From NCBI RefSeq assembly GCF_002090155.1, contig NZ_BBRM01000002.1:434001-498000 (forward strand): 64,000 nt of DNA, in the 5' to 3' direction. Shown here in pieces: positions 1 to 6,833 of this stretch. The number at the start of each line of letters is the position of its first letter. Positions within the stretch are counted from its first letter, which is position 1. The notes below the pieces were generated by a model. It did not search any database. It saw only the letters and a program-made list of their open reading frames with translations, and was not told where the DNA came from. Source of the DNA: Demequina sp. NBRC 110056 (GTDB lineage Bacteria > Actinomycetota > Actinomycetes > Actinomycetales > Demequinaceae). Position numbers and translations under genes: made by a program.

Positions 1-340
1 CGAGGTCGAACATGAGGTTCGCGACGACCGCACCCGAGAGGCACCCTGCGATCTGCGCCGCGATGTAGAGCGCTGCCTCGGACGCGCTGCGGTCCTGGGG
101 GGCGAGCACCCGCTCGGCGAGGGTGACGACCGGGTTGAAGTGCGCACCGGAGATTCCGGCGAAGACGGCGATGAGCACCGCGAGCGCGAGCGCAGTCGCA
201 TACGAGTTCTGCAGCAGCTGGAGCCCGACGTCCGTGGGGGAGAGGGAGGCGGCCGCGATCCCCGAGCCGATCACCGCTGCGGCGAGCCCCGCGGAGCCGA
301 GGTACTCCCCGAGGAGCCGGCGGGCCGTCGCTGCCGTCAC
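1..340 (-). CDS. MIP/aquaporin-family channel (N-terminal part, runs off the window)
   Basis: The first 113 residues of a membrane channel are present; the gene continues past base 1. Hydrophobic helices are visible, and the half-helix motif reads SGAHFNPVVTL, the first NPA-type box of the MIP family with NPV in place of NPA. The start is a GTG at 340-338 that overlaps the TGA stop of arsC (GTGA), so the two genes are very probably translationally coupled. In several bacteria an aquaglyceroporin next to arsC lets arsenite made by the reductase leave the cell down its gradient instead of an ArsB or Acr3 pump. That role is inferred from position. Selectivity cannot be judged because the second half, with the other NPA box, is missing. 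Confidence 0.85.
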   Translation of the reverse strand, partial: MTAATARRLLGEYLGSAGLAAAVIGSGIAAASLSPTDVGLQLLQNSYATALALAVLIAVFAGISGAHFNPVVTLAERVLAPQDRSASEAALYIAAQIAGCLSGAVVANLMFDL

Positions 341-741
341 GCCAGGAGGTCGGCGAGCAGCGCCTCGACGCGACCGCGGATCTCGTCTCGGATGGGCCGC
401 ACCGACTCGATGCCCTGCCCAGCCGGGTCCTCGAGGACCCAGTCCTCGTAGCGCTTGCCGGGGTAGTAGGGGCAGGCGTCGCCGCAGCCCATGGTGATGA
501 CCGCATCGGACGCCTGCACCGCCTCGGGGGTGAGCACCTTCGGCTGCTCGGCACGGATGTCGATGCCCTCCTCGAGCATCGCCGCCACGGCGGTGGGGTT
601 GATCTGGTCGGCTGGCATCGATCCCGCGGACCGGACCTCGACGCGCCCCTGGCTGAGGTGGGTCATGTATCCGGCCGCCATCTGGGAGCGCCCGGCGTTG
701 TGGACGCAGACGAAGATCACGGAAGGCTTGTTCTCGCTCAT
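337..741 (-). CDS. arsC: Arsenate reductase, low-molecular-weight phosphatase type
   Basis: A 134-residue cytosolic enzyme that reduces arsenate to arsenite. The phosphatase-type loop C12-VHNAG-R18 is followed by S19, and the acid DP pair sits at about 105-106. C86 and C90 in the segment MGCGDACP could form the relay disulfide seen in thioredoxin-coupled members. A mycothiol-coupled mechanism is equally possible in actinobacteria and is not resolved by sequence. I chose the ATG at 741 because GGAAG lies 9 nt upstream; a TTG at 759 in the same frame is less likely. The gene is divergent from arsR and overlaps the downstream aquaporin by 3 nt, which makes an ars operon. Confidence 0.93.
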   Translation of the reverse strand: MSENKPSVIFVCVHNAGRSQMAAGYMTHLSQGRVEVRSAGSMPADQINPTAVAAMLEEGIDIRAEQPKVLTPEAVQASDAVITMGCGDACPYYPGKRYEDWVLEDPAGQGIESVRPIRDEIRGRVEALLADLLA

Positions 742-761
742 GCGGCCAGGCTTCCGCAAAC

Positions 762-793
762 ATTGACGACTGTCAATATCGACAAGTGTCGAT
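762..793. promoter_or_regulatory. Two back-to-back ArsR-type operators
   Basis: Two contiguous 16-bp inverted repeats fill the gap between arsC and arsR. At 762-777 the arms ATTGAC and GTCAAT flank 4 bases. At 778-793 the arms ATCGACA and TGTCGAT flank 2 bases. The second repeat covers the probable arsR -35 (TCGACA, 779-784), which is 18 bases before the -10 TAGGGT at 803-808. One element can therefore silence both divergent genes until arsenite binds ArsR. Binding by this ArsR is an inference from position and symmetry. Confidence 0.75.
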
Positions 794-815
794 GTGGTGA
801 ACTAGGGTGGCGCGC

Positions 816-1163
816 ATGGCGATCGGCGAGAACCTCCTGGCGGACGATGCCGTGTGCTCCCCGGGTTCGCCGCTGACGCTGCCTCAGGCGCCCGACGCCT
901 CGCTCGCCGGCTCGCTGCGCGTGCTCGCTGACCCGACCCGCCTGCGCATCGTCCAGATCCTGGCCGCGAACGGCTCCGTGTGCGCGTGCGACCTCGAGCC
1001 GCCGCTCGGGCTCAGCCAGCCCACCGTGTCGCACCACCTGCGCCAGCTCGTCCAGGCGGGGATCGTCGAGCGCGAGAAGCGGGGCACGTGGGCGTTCTAC
1101 CGCGTCACACCGGGGATGATCGGCGCGATCGCCGAGGACCTCGGCGCCATCGAACGCGCCTGA
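816..1163 (+). CDS. arsR: ArsR/SmtB-family arsenic-responsive repressor
   Basis: A 115-residue winged-helix repressor. The core LADPTRLRIVQIL and the recognition helix SQPTVSHHLRQL are typical of ArsR. Candidate As(III) ligands are C14 in the N-terminal arm and the C56-A-C58 pair at the start of the helix before the HTH. Known family members use different three-cysteine sets, so this set is plausible but unproven. I chose ATG 816 because the hexamer TAGGGT (803-808) ends 7 nt upstream, the geometry of a leaderless transcript; an in-frame GTG at 807 would overlap that hexamer. The gene is divergent from arsC and shares its operator region, so it probably controls itself and the arsC-channel operon. 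Confidence 0.92.
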   Translation: MAIGENLLADDAVCSPGSPLTLPQAPDASLAGSLRVLADPTRLRIVQILAANGSVCACDLEPPLGLSQPTVSHHLRQLVQAGIVEREKRGTWAFYRVTPGMIGAIAEDLGAIERA

Positions 1164-1200
1164 CGCCCGACGGGCCAAGGGTCGAACGTGCGTGAGGTTG

Positions 1201-1224
1201 GGCGCGCCCGCGGTCCGGCGCGCC
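1201..1224. terminator. GC hairpin between convergent genes
   Basis: Two copies of the self-complementary octamer GGCGCGCC (1201-1208 and 1217-1224) can pair around an 8-base loop, between the ends of arsR and the hydrolase. There is no T-run on either strand. It could act as a bidirectional terminator, but GC-rich chance pairing is hard to exclude. Confidence 0.3.
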
Positions 1225-1231
1225 GCGCCGA

Positions 1232-2071
1232 TCACTCGTGCGCCGCGGCCGCGAGCCATGACAGCGCCTGCGGCGCGTGCTCGAGGATCGAGATGTGTCC
1301 CGCGTCGGGGACGAGCCGCAGCTCCGCGCCCATCCTTGCGGCGAGCCAGCGACCGTGAGCGGGCGGCACGATGCGGTCGGCCTCGCCGTGGACGACGAGC
1401 ACGGGGGCCGTGATGGCGTCCACCTCGGCGCGCCAGTCGCGCACGTAGGCCATGTCATCGTCGATCGCGCCGTCGAGGTCGTCGGGCCCCATCGCCCCCG
1501 CGACGCGTCCCAGCCACTCCCAGCCCTCGTCGAGGGAGCGCAGGTCGGCCGCCGTGAACTCGGGGTCGTAGCCGTCGTCCTCGGCGGCGCGACGTTCGGC
1601 GTCGCCCGCCTCGGCGGCCGTGAGGACGCGCCGCCCCGACGCGATCATGCCGTCGTACCAGTCGATCCCGTCGGCGTCGCGCGGCGCGAGGCCGGCGATG
1701 ACCGCCGCCGCGACCGCACGGGGATCGGCACCAGCGCATGCCAAGGCGTGCGGGCCACCGCCCGAGTACCCGAGCACGGCGTAGCGGTCCAGGCCGAGCG
1801 CATCGGCCGCGTCCGCCGTGTCGCTCGCGACGTCGCCGACGCGGCGGCCTGCCAGCCGCTCCGACTCCCCGTATCCCGGGCGATCGACGCCCAGCAGCCG
1901 CAGGTGGAGCTCGTCAGCGAGCGCGAGGAGGGGCGCCGGCGGCTCGCCGATGCCCGGCGTGCCGTGATGCCAGAACACCGCGAGAGATGGGCCCGAGCCG
2001 CGGGTGCCGGCGTCGTGCAGGCGTAGGCGCCGGCCGTCCGAGGCCGTGATCGAACGCGTCTCGATGCCCAT
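1232..2071 (-). CDS. Alpha/beta-hydrolase family protein
   Basis: A 279-residue single-domain hydrolase. The nucleophile elbow is G-Y-S103-G-G-G, the acid is probably D232 in HGEADRIVP, and the histidine is H259 in AGHISILE. HHGTPG near residue 36 supplies the oxyanion-hole motif. No signal peptide is seen, so it is cytosolic, and its substrate cannot be predicted. Its ATG (2071) lies inside the 3' end of the EamA gene upstream. It nevertheless has its own TAGGCT hexamer (2083-2078, minus strand) 6 nt before the ATG, so it may be transcribed independently as a leaderless message. Confidence 0.82.
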   Translation of the reverse strand: MGIETRSITASDGRRLRLHDAGTRGSGPSLAVFWHHGTPGIGEPPAPLLALADELHLRLLGVDRPGYGESERLAGRRVGDVASDTADAADALGLDRYAVLGYSGGGPHALACAGADPRAVAAAVIAGLAPRDADGIDWYDGMIASGRRVLTAAEAGDAERRAAEDDGYDPEFTAADLRSLDEGWEWLGRVAGAMGPDDLDGAIDDDMAYVRDWRAEVDAITAPVLVVHGEADRIVPPAHGRWLAARMGAELRLVPDAGHISILEHAPQALSWLAAAAHE

Positions 2072-2954
2072 GTCGGGAGCCTAGCGAGGCCCTCTCGGCC
2101 GCGCGAGTCTCGGGAGCCCGGCGCTGTCCGAGCAGGACCGCACCCACGATCGCGGCGGCACCCGCGAGCTGGACCCACGACAGGGCCTGGCCGAGGGCGA
2201 CCCACCCGAGCGTCGCCGCGACCAGGGGCGCGAGGAAGGCCAGCGTGCTGACCTGGCCCGCGGGAAGCGCGAGAACGCCGCGGAACCACAGCACATAGGC
2301 GACCACGCCGCCGAGGACGCCGAGCCAGGCGTAGCCACCGACGTTCGCCCAGGTGAGGTGAGACGGCAGGCCTTCCAGCACCAGCATCGGCGCCACGAGC
2401 ACGGCGCCGCCCCAGACCAGCTGCCAGGCCGTGAAGGACAGCAGGTCGACCGGCCGGCCCCACCGCTTGGTGAGGACCACGCCGAATGCGGTCGAGGCGC
2501 CCGCCGCGAGGCCGGCGAGCACCCCCACGAGGTCGACGGAGGCGTCGGGGGTGAGCACCAGCAGCGCGACGCCCGCGAGCCCGACGCCGGCGGCGACGAA
2601 GGTGCGCGCACGCGCGATCTCGTGCAGCACGACGACGGCGAGCACCGCGACGATGAGCGGGTGCACGGCGCCGAGCGTCGCCGCGACGCCCCCGGGAAGC
2701 CGGTACGCCGACACGAAGAGCAGCGCGAAGAACGCGCCGATGTTGAGGACGCCGAGCACCGCCGACCGCCACCACCACGCCCCGCGGGGGAGGGTGCGGG
2801 TGAAGGCCAGCAGGACGAGACCGGCGGGCAGCGCGCGGAGGACCGAGGCGAGCAGCTGGCGGTCGGGCGGGAGGAGCTCCGTGGTCACGAGGTACGTGGT
2901 GCCCCAGAGCGCTGGGGCGATCGCGGTGGCGGCGATGAGGCGGGTGCGGTTCAT
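1914..2954 (-). CDS. EamA/DMT-family transporter with an overrunning C-terminus
   Basis: About ten hydrophobic helices in two EamA repeats span residues 1 to about 280, starting MNRTRLIAATAIAPALWGTTY. Members export drugs, amino acids or other metabolites, and the substrate is unknown here. After the last helix (IVGAVLLGQRR) the frame runs on for about 60 Arg/His-rich residues that overlap the downstream hydrolase by 158 bp and look non-functional. A one-base shift near the junction would meet a TAG about 11 nt before the hydrolase start, so a recent frameshift or sequencing indel is possible. The gene is divergent from a MarR regulator across symmetrical operators, the usual layout of a drug-responsive exporter. 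Confidence 0.8.
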   Translation of the reverse strand: MNRTRLIAATAIAPALWGTTYLVTTELLPPDRQLLASVLRALPAGLVLLAFTRTLPRGAWWWRSAVLGVLNIGAFFALLFVSAYRLPGGVAATLGAVHPLIVAVLAVVVLHEIARARTFVAAGVGLAGVALLVLTPDASVDLVGVLAGLAAGASTAFGVVLTKRWGRPVDLLSFTAWQLVWGGAVLVAPMLVLEGLPSHLTWANVGGYAWLGVLGGVVAYVLWFRGVLALPAGQVSTLAFLAPLVAATLGWVALGQALSWVQLAGAAAIVGAVLLGQRRAPETRAAERASLGSRHGHRDAFDHGLGRPAPTPARRRHPRLGPISRGVLASRHAGHRRAAGAPPRAR

Positions 2955-2965
2955 GGGGACTCCTG

Positions 2966-3008
2966 TATCTTGATGTCAAGATATATCACATCCTTTGATG
3001 TCAAGATA
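2966..3008. promoter_or_regulatory. MarR-type operators between the EamA gene and marR
   Basis: TATCTTGATGTCAAGATA (2966-2983) is a perfect inverted repeat with 8-base arms and a TG centre. The 14-mer TTGATGTCAAGATA recurs at 2995-3008, 25 bp to the right. The pair lies between two divergent genes, one of which encodes a MarR protein, so autoregulation and exporter control are likely. Binding has not been shown. Confidence 0.72.
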
Positions 3009-3021
3009 TTCCGGAGGGGAC

Positions 3022-3531
3022 ATGGACGCGGTCGGGTACTTCGTCGAGCAGTGGGCGCACGAGCGTCCGGAGCTGGACGTCTCGCCTATGGCGACCATCG
3101 GCCGGCTGTCGCGCATGGCGGCCGTGGTGCAGACCAAGCTCGACGCGGTGTTCGCCGAGCACGACCTGCAGTCCTGGGAGTTCGACGTCCTCGCGTCGCT
3201 GCGCCGGTCGGGGGAGCCGTACTCGCTTACGGCGGGCGAGCTGGATCGCACGATGATGATCACGTCGGGCACCACGACGCACCGCATCACCCGGCTCGAG
3301 GCGCGCGGCTTCGTCGAGCGCGTGCGCGACGAGGACGACAGGCGAGTGGTGCACGTGCGCCTCACCGACGAGGGCCGGCGCGTGTGCGACGTCGTCCAGG
3401 ACGCGCATATGGCGAACGAGCGGGCGATCCTCGACCTGCTCGGCCCCGCCGACCTCGAGCGCCTCCGCTCCGGGCTCGAGGCGCTGGCCGAGGCGCTGGG
3501 CGACGTGCCGCCCGCGCATCCTCGCCGGTGA
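3022..3531 (+). CDS. MarR-family transcriptional regulator
   Basis: A 169-residue dimeric winged-helix regulator. The HTH is around LTAGELDRTMMITSGTTTHRI and the wing is DEDDRRVVHVRLTDEGR, which is diagnostic for MarR. I chose the ATG at 3022 because GGAGGGG ends 3-4 nt upstream; earlier in-frame starts at 2995-2998 would sit inside the operator. It probably represses itself and the divergent EamA exporter, and releases DNA when a small molecule binds. It may also act on the VOC gene 30 bp downstream, whose promoter carries a related CTTGA/TCAAG palindrome with different spacing. Confidence 0.88.
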   Translation: MDAVGYFVEQWAHERPELDVSPMATIGRLSRMAAVVQTKLDAVFAEHDLQSWEFDVLASLRRSGEPYSLTAGELDRTMMITSGTTTHRITRLEARGFVERVRDEDDRRVVHVRLTDEGRRVCDVVQDAHMANERAILDLLGPADLERLRSGLEALAEALGDVPPAHPRR

Positions 3532-3556
3532 CATTACTTGAGGCTTCAAGTATCGT
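3528..3556 (+). promoter_or_regulatory. Promoter of the VOC gene with an operator in its spacer
   Basis: A -35 GTGACA (3528-3533), a 17-base spacer and a -10 TATCGT (3551-3556) precede the GTG start at 3563 by 6 bases. A near-perfect 18-bp palindrome, TACTTGAGGCTTCAAGTA (3535-3552), fills the spacer. A repressor bound there would block RNA polymerase directly. The adjacent MarR protein is the first candidate. Confidence 0.65.
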
Positions 3557-3562
3557 GGGGGA

Positions 3563-4429
3563 GTGACGACTTCACTCTCCGCCGACACGGCGATGGGCGC
3601 CGTGACCCTCAAGGTGTCCGATCTCGACACGATGATCGCGTACTACCGCGACGGCGTGCTGCTCGACGTCCTGAGCGAGGGCGGGGGAGCCGCGGTGCTC
3701 GGCAGGCACGGCGTGCCCGTGGTGGTGCTCGAGCACGCCCCGGAGCTCCCGTTCCCCAGGCCCGGCAGCGCGGGACTGTTCCACACCGCGATCGTCTTCG
3801 ACTCCCGCGGCGAGCTCGCGCGCTCGCTGCGCTCGATCGCGCTGCGCTACCCGGGGACGTACACCGGCAGCGCCGACCACCTCGTGTCGATCGCCTTCTA
3901 CATGACCGATCCGGAGGGCAACGGCGTCGAGCTGTATTGGGATCGCGAGCGCACCGCGTGGTCCTGGACGCACGGGCAGGTCGAGATGAGCTCGCTGTAC
4001 GTGGATCCGAACGGGTTCCTGCAGGAGCACCTCGACGTGGAGACGGCCGATGCGCGCGCCGGCATGGCAGCGGCACGCGTGGGCCACGTGCACCTGTCGG
4101 TGGGCGACGTGGCGTCGGCACGTGCGTTCTACGCCGATCACCTGGGCTTCGACGTGACCGCCTCGCTGGGAGATCAGGCGCTGTTCGTCTCCGCCGGCGG
4201 GTATCACCACCACATGGCGATGAACGTCTGGGGCTCTCGCGGCGCCGGGCTGCGGGCGCCCGCCCTGGGGCTCGGGCTGGTGCGCATCGAGGTCCCCTCG
4301 GCCGACGCGCTGGGCGAGGCCGGCGAGCGACTGCGTCACCACGGACACCAGACGGCCGACGACGGGCGAACGCTCGCGGTGGACGACCCGTGGGCCAACC
4401 GCATCGTGCTCGGCGTCGGCGGCGCCTAG
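3563..4429 (+). CDS. VOC-family ring-cleaving dioxygenase-like protein (CatE type)
   Basis: A 288-residue protein with two vicinal-oxygen-chelate modules, residues about 12-135 and 170-285. Candidate metal ligands are the histidine in LFHTAIVF, the glutamate in GNGVELYWD and the histidine in GHVHLSVGD. The overall plan matches CatE-like catechol/hydroquinone dioxygenases, which are often controlled by MarR proteins such as MhqR. The substrate is inferred only from that likeness. The GTG at 3563 is preferred because the promoter geometry predicts a leaderless message; an ATG at 3593 begins exactly at the domain and is the alternative. It lies just downstream of the marR gene. Confidence 0.8.
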   Translation: MTTSLSADTAMGAVTLKVSDLDTMIAYYRDGVLLDVLSEGGGAAVLGRHGVPVVVLEHAPELPFPRPGSAGLFHTAIVFDSRGELARSLRSIALRYPGTYTGSADHLVSIAFYMTDPEGNGVELYWDRERTAWSWTHGQVEMSSLYVDPNGFLQEHLDVETADARAGMAAARVGHVHLSVGDVASARAFYADHLGFDVTASLGDQALFVSAGGYHHHMAMNVWGSRGAGLRAPALGLGLVRIEVPSADALGEAGERLRHHGHQTADDGRTLAVDDPWANRIVLGVGGA

Positions 4430-4438
4430 GGTGCCACA

Positions 4439-4945
4439 GTGATGTACAGGGTTGCCGGGGCGTCCGATGTGGACGCGCTGTGGACCATGCTCGGCTACGC
4501 CTTCGACTGGCGGGGGCGCGGCGACCTCAGCCTTGAGGCCCTGCGCGACGCGCCACACATCGCGCACTACGTGAGCGGGTGGGGACGTGCGGGCGACCAC
4601 GGGATCCTCGCCGAGACCGAGTCGACGGTCGCCGGCGCGGCCTGGGTGCGGTTGCTCACGTCCAAGGACCCGGGCTACGGGTACGTCGCGGACGACGTCC
4701 CGGAGCTCTCGATGGCGGTCGCACCTGAGTTCAGGGGCCGCGGGCTCGGCAGAGAGTTGCTCACGCGCGTGATCGACGAGGCCACGACTCGAGGCGTACG
4801 CGCGATCAGCCTGTCGGTGGAGGACGGCAACGAGGCCGCGCGTCATCTCTACGAAGCGTCGGGGTTCGTCGTCGTGGGACGCAACGGCGGCTCCGACACG
4901 ATGGTCACGTCTGTGGACCGCAGAGGGCGGGATGGACGTGCCTAG
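4439..4945 (+). CDS. GNAT-family N-acetyltransferase
   Basis: A 168-residue acetyl-CoA-dependent transferase. Motif A reads LSMAVAPEFRGRGLGRELL, with the R/QxxGxG/A pyrophosphate loop as RGRGLG. Motif B is seen at EDGNEAARHLYEASGF. The acceptor is unknown. A GTG at 4439 and an ATG at 4442 are adjacent. TAGGGT (4427-4432) lies 6 nt before the GTG and suggests a leaderless start there. The next acetyltransferase gene overlaps its last 14 bases, so the two are coupled. Confidence 0.85.
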   Translation: MMYRVAGASDVDALWTMLGYAFDWRGRGDLSLEALRDAPHIAHYVSGWGRAGDHGILAETESTVAGAAWVRLLTSKDPGYGYVADDVPELSMAVAPEFRGRGLGRELLTRVIDEATTRGVRAISLSVEDGNEAARHLYEASGFVVVGRNGGSDTMVTSVDRRGRDGRA

Positions 4946-5462
4946 CGGCGACCGCACATGGCCCGCCGCTGAGGAGCTCGCGGCGCCGGGGCTGACCCTG
5001 GAGCCGCTCAGCGCCGAGCACACGGGCGAGATGGCGCGTGTCCTCGCGCCCGTCGAGCTGTACGCGTTCACCGGAGGTGCGCCTCCCACTCAGGGCGAAC
5101 TCGAGCGACGTTATGTCAGGCAGTCTCGTGGGCATTCGCCAGACGGCACCCAGGGGTGGCTCAACTGGATCGTTCGCGACCACGCGACGGATCAGGCGGT
5201 GGGCTACGTCCAGGCCACGCTCGACATCGACGACGGCGCGATGGCGGCAACGGTGGCATGGCTCGTGGAGCCGTCGTTCCAGGGTCGCGGGATCGCGAGC
5301 TCTGCAACGGCGGCGATGCTGCGCTGGCTGCGCAGCCAGGACGTGCACGACATCAGGGCGCTCATCACGCCCGGGCATGAGGCGTCCGAGGGCGTCGCGC
5401 CGCGGGTCGGCATGAGGCCGCTCGAGCGGATCGAGGACGGCGAGACCGTCTGGGTTGCGTAA
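4932..5462 (+). CDS. GNAT-family N-acetyltransferase, RimJ-like
   Basis: A 176-residue acetyltransferase overlapping the previous gene by 14 bp. WLVEPSFQGRGIASSATAAMLRWL carries the acetyl-CoA loop QGRGIA, and the start of the fold (LEPLSAEHTGEMARVLAP) resembles the RimJ/RimL group that acetylates protein N-termini or small molecules. The loop HEASEGVAPRVGMRP replaces the usual NxxSxxVxxKLGF motif, with some change at the first positions. The substrate is not predictable. Overlap with its neighbour suggests joint expression. Confidence 0.82.
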   Translation: MDVPSGDRTWPAAEELAAPGLTLEPLSAEHTGEMARVLAPVELYAFTGGAPPTQGELERRYVRQSRGHSPDGTQGWLNWIVRDHATDQAVGYVQATLDIDDGAMAATVAWLVEPSFQGRGIASSATAAMLRWLRSQDVHDIRALITPGHEASEGVAPRVGMRPLERIEDGETVWVA

Positions 5463-5467
5463 CGCCG

Positions 5468-5481
5468 ATAATGCACATTAT
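5468..5481. promoter_or_regulatory. AT-rich palindrome in the 5463-5635 gap
   Basis: ATAATG-CA-CATTAT is a perfect inverted repeat in a strongly GC-rich context, 5 bp after the stop of the acetyltransferase. The rest of the gap to 5635 shows no gene. It may be an operator whose target has been lost, or part of a transcript end. No regulator can be assigned. Confidence 0.3.
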
Positions 5482-5635
5482 GTCATTTCGCCGACTGGTG
5501 GCGAGAGGTGCGTGTTCACGCCGCACGGGTGCCCGCCACCACCCCGCCGGTGCGCTGCTGCTCGCTCCCGGCACGGCGTGACCCGGCGCGACCGGGCACC
5601 GAGGCGCGGACGGGACCGCGCGCGTCGTCGGGCGG

Positions 5636-6190
5636 CTAGCGCTGCAGCATCACCACGTCGGACTCGTCCCGGCCACCCACGGTGAAGGTGCGGGAGCCGA
5701 CCACCTCGAACCCGCATCGGCGATAGAACGCCTGCGCTCGGGCGTTCTCGTCGTTCGTGCCGAGCCACACCGGCAACGGACCGTGCTTCGCGACGGCAGC
5801 GTCGATGGTCGCCTCGAGCAGGCGCACCGCGAGGCCACCGCCCTGGACGCCCGGCAGCGCGTAGATCTTGGACAGCTCGTGGATGCGCGCCGTGTCGATG
5901 CCAACCGCATTGAGTGCCTCAGCTGCCAGCGCGTCCCCGCACGGGCCCGTGACGACGAGCGCGTACGCGCACAGCCCCACCGCACCGTCCGCGACGAGCA
6001 CCGTGCAGTCGTCTCGGTCGATCCAGCCGCGGATGACCTCCGCGCTGAGCTTGGTGCGCACGTGCTCGGCGATGGCCGCGGGGGTGGTGCTCGGCGGGCA
6101 CGCGAGCGGGAAGGTCGCCGCAGCGAGATCCACGAGCGCGTCGAGATCGCGGGGCGCGGCGCGGCGGAGCTCGATGGATGCGTCTGTCAC
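5636..6190 (-). CDS. GNAT-family N-acetyltransferase
   Basis: A 184-residue acetyltransferase. The acetyl-CoA loop appears as LPGVQGGGLAVRLLEATI, where the usual arginine is replaced (QGGGLA), and the C-terminal part ENARAQAFYRRCGFEVVGSRTF is classical. I chose the GTG at 6190 (protein begins MTDASIELRRAAPRDL) because the fold starts there; the frame stays open upstream into the flavodoxin gene without homology. It follows the flavodoxin gene by 62 bp on the same strand and may share its transcript. The substrate is unknown. Confidence 0.82.
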   Translation of the reverse strand: MTDASIELRRAAPRDLDALVDLAAATFPLACPPSTTPAAIAEHVRTKLSAEVIRGWIDRDDCTVLVADGAVGLCAYALVVTGPCGDALAAEALNAVGIDTARIHELSKIYALPGVQGGGLAVRLLEATIDAAVAKHGPLPVWLGTNDENARAQAFYRRCGFEVVGSRTFTVGGRDESDVVMLQR

Positions 6191-6252
6191 GCCTGGCAGT
6201 GTGCCATACGGTGCACCGCCGTCAGTCCTCCGCTGCGGTCCCTCCCCTGGGG

Positions 6253-6750
6253 TCAGACGGCCGCGACCGCCCTCAGCTCGGTCGCGAGCCGTCCCGCCCA
6301 GCCACGTGCCGCGGCGAAGTCGCGGAAGTCGCCGCGCGGAGGGTTGAGGGCCCTGATGATGGCCTTCTCCCCCACGTTCAGCCGCTCGTAGTCGAGCGCA
6401 CCCGGGAAGCGCTGGTGCTTCCTCGCGCCGACGTCGCGAGCGAGCGCGTCCGCCTCGTCGAGGCCTTGGCCCGGTCGGACCACGGTCTCCATCCCGCACG
6501 AGAACATGTACACCTCGCGGCGGCGCAGCTCGACGAGGTGATCGCGGATCAGCTCCGAGGCGTCCCGGCGCCACAGGCCTCCGTAGACCGCGCTGCCGAC
6601 GACGACGGCGTCGTAGTAGGTGACGCTCAGCACGTCGCAGGCGTCCTGGACGTCGACCTCGAAGCCGCTCTCCTCGAGCACGCCCGCGATCGCGTCCCCG
6701 ACCTCGCGCGTCGAACCGTACTTCGAGCCGGTGGTGACCAGAACCTTCAT
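6253..6750 (-). CDS. Flavodoxin-domain protein, HemG-like
   Basis: A 165-residue FMN-binding protein. The phosphate loop TTGSKYGSTREVGDAI is at residues 6-21, and the motif VVVGSAVYGGLWRRDA is characteristic of HemG-type flavodoxins that oxidise protoporphyrinogen with menaquinone. Family membership is clear, but the haem role is inferred, since actinobacterial homologues are also annotated only as redox flavodoxins. GGGAGG lies 5 nt before the ATG. A DosR-like palindrome sits 56-69 bases upstream of the start, so induction under low oxygen or nitric oxide is suggested. A GNAT gene follows. Confidence 0.82.
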   Translation of the reverse strand: MKVLVTTGSKYGSTREVGDAIAGVLEESGFEVDVQDACDVLSVTYYDAVVVGSAVYGGLWRRDASELIRDHLVELRRREVYMFSCGMETVVRPGQGLDEADALARDVGARKHQRFPGALDYERLNVGEKAIIRALNPPRGDFRDFAAARGWAGRLATELRAVAAV

Positions 6751-6805
6751 GACGACCTCCCTGGGGTGATGAGCCCAGTCTCCCGCCGCCGCCGTCGCGT
6801 CTCGA

Positions 6806-6819
6806 GGGACCTACGTCCC
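6806..6819. promoter_or_regulatory. DosR/DevR-like box upstream of the flavodoxin gene
   Basis: GGGACCTACGTCCC matches the core of the actinobacterial DosR box (GGGAC, four bases, GTCCC). It differs in one base from the palindrome before nrdD at 32578-32595. It lies between the esterase end and the flavodoxin start, in promoter position for the flavodoxin. No DosR gene is in the window. Confidence 0.5.
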
Positions 6820-6833
6820 CGGCGGGACCGCGC

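Noticed and set aside
38..1260. Large overlapping frames on the strand opposite to the ars genes
   Set aside because: Long frames on opposite strands are expected at this GC content; they show no domain, and the arsC/arsR genes explain the region.
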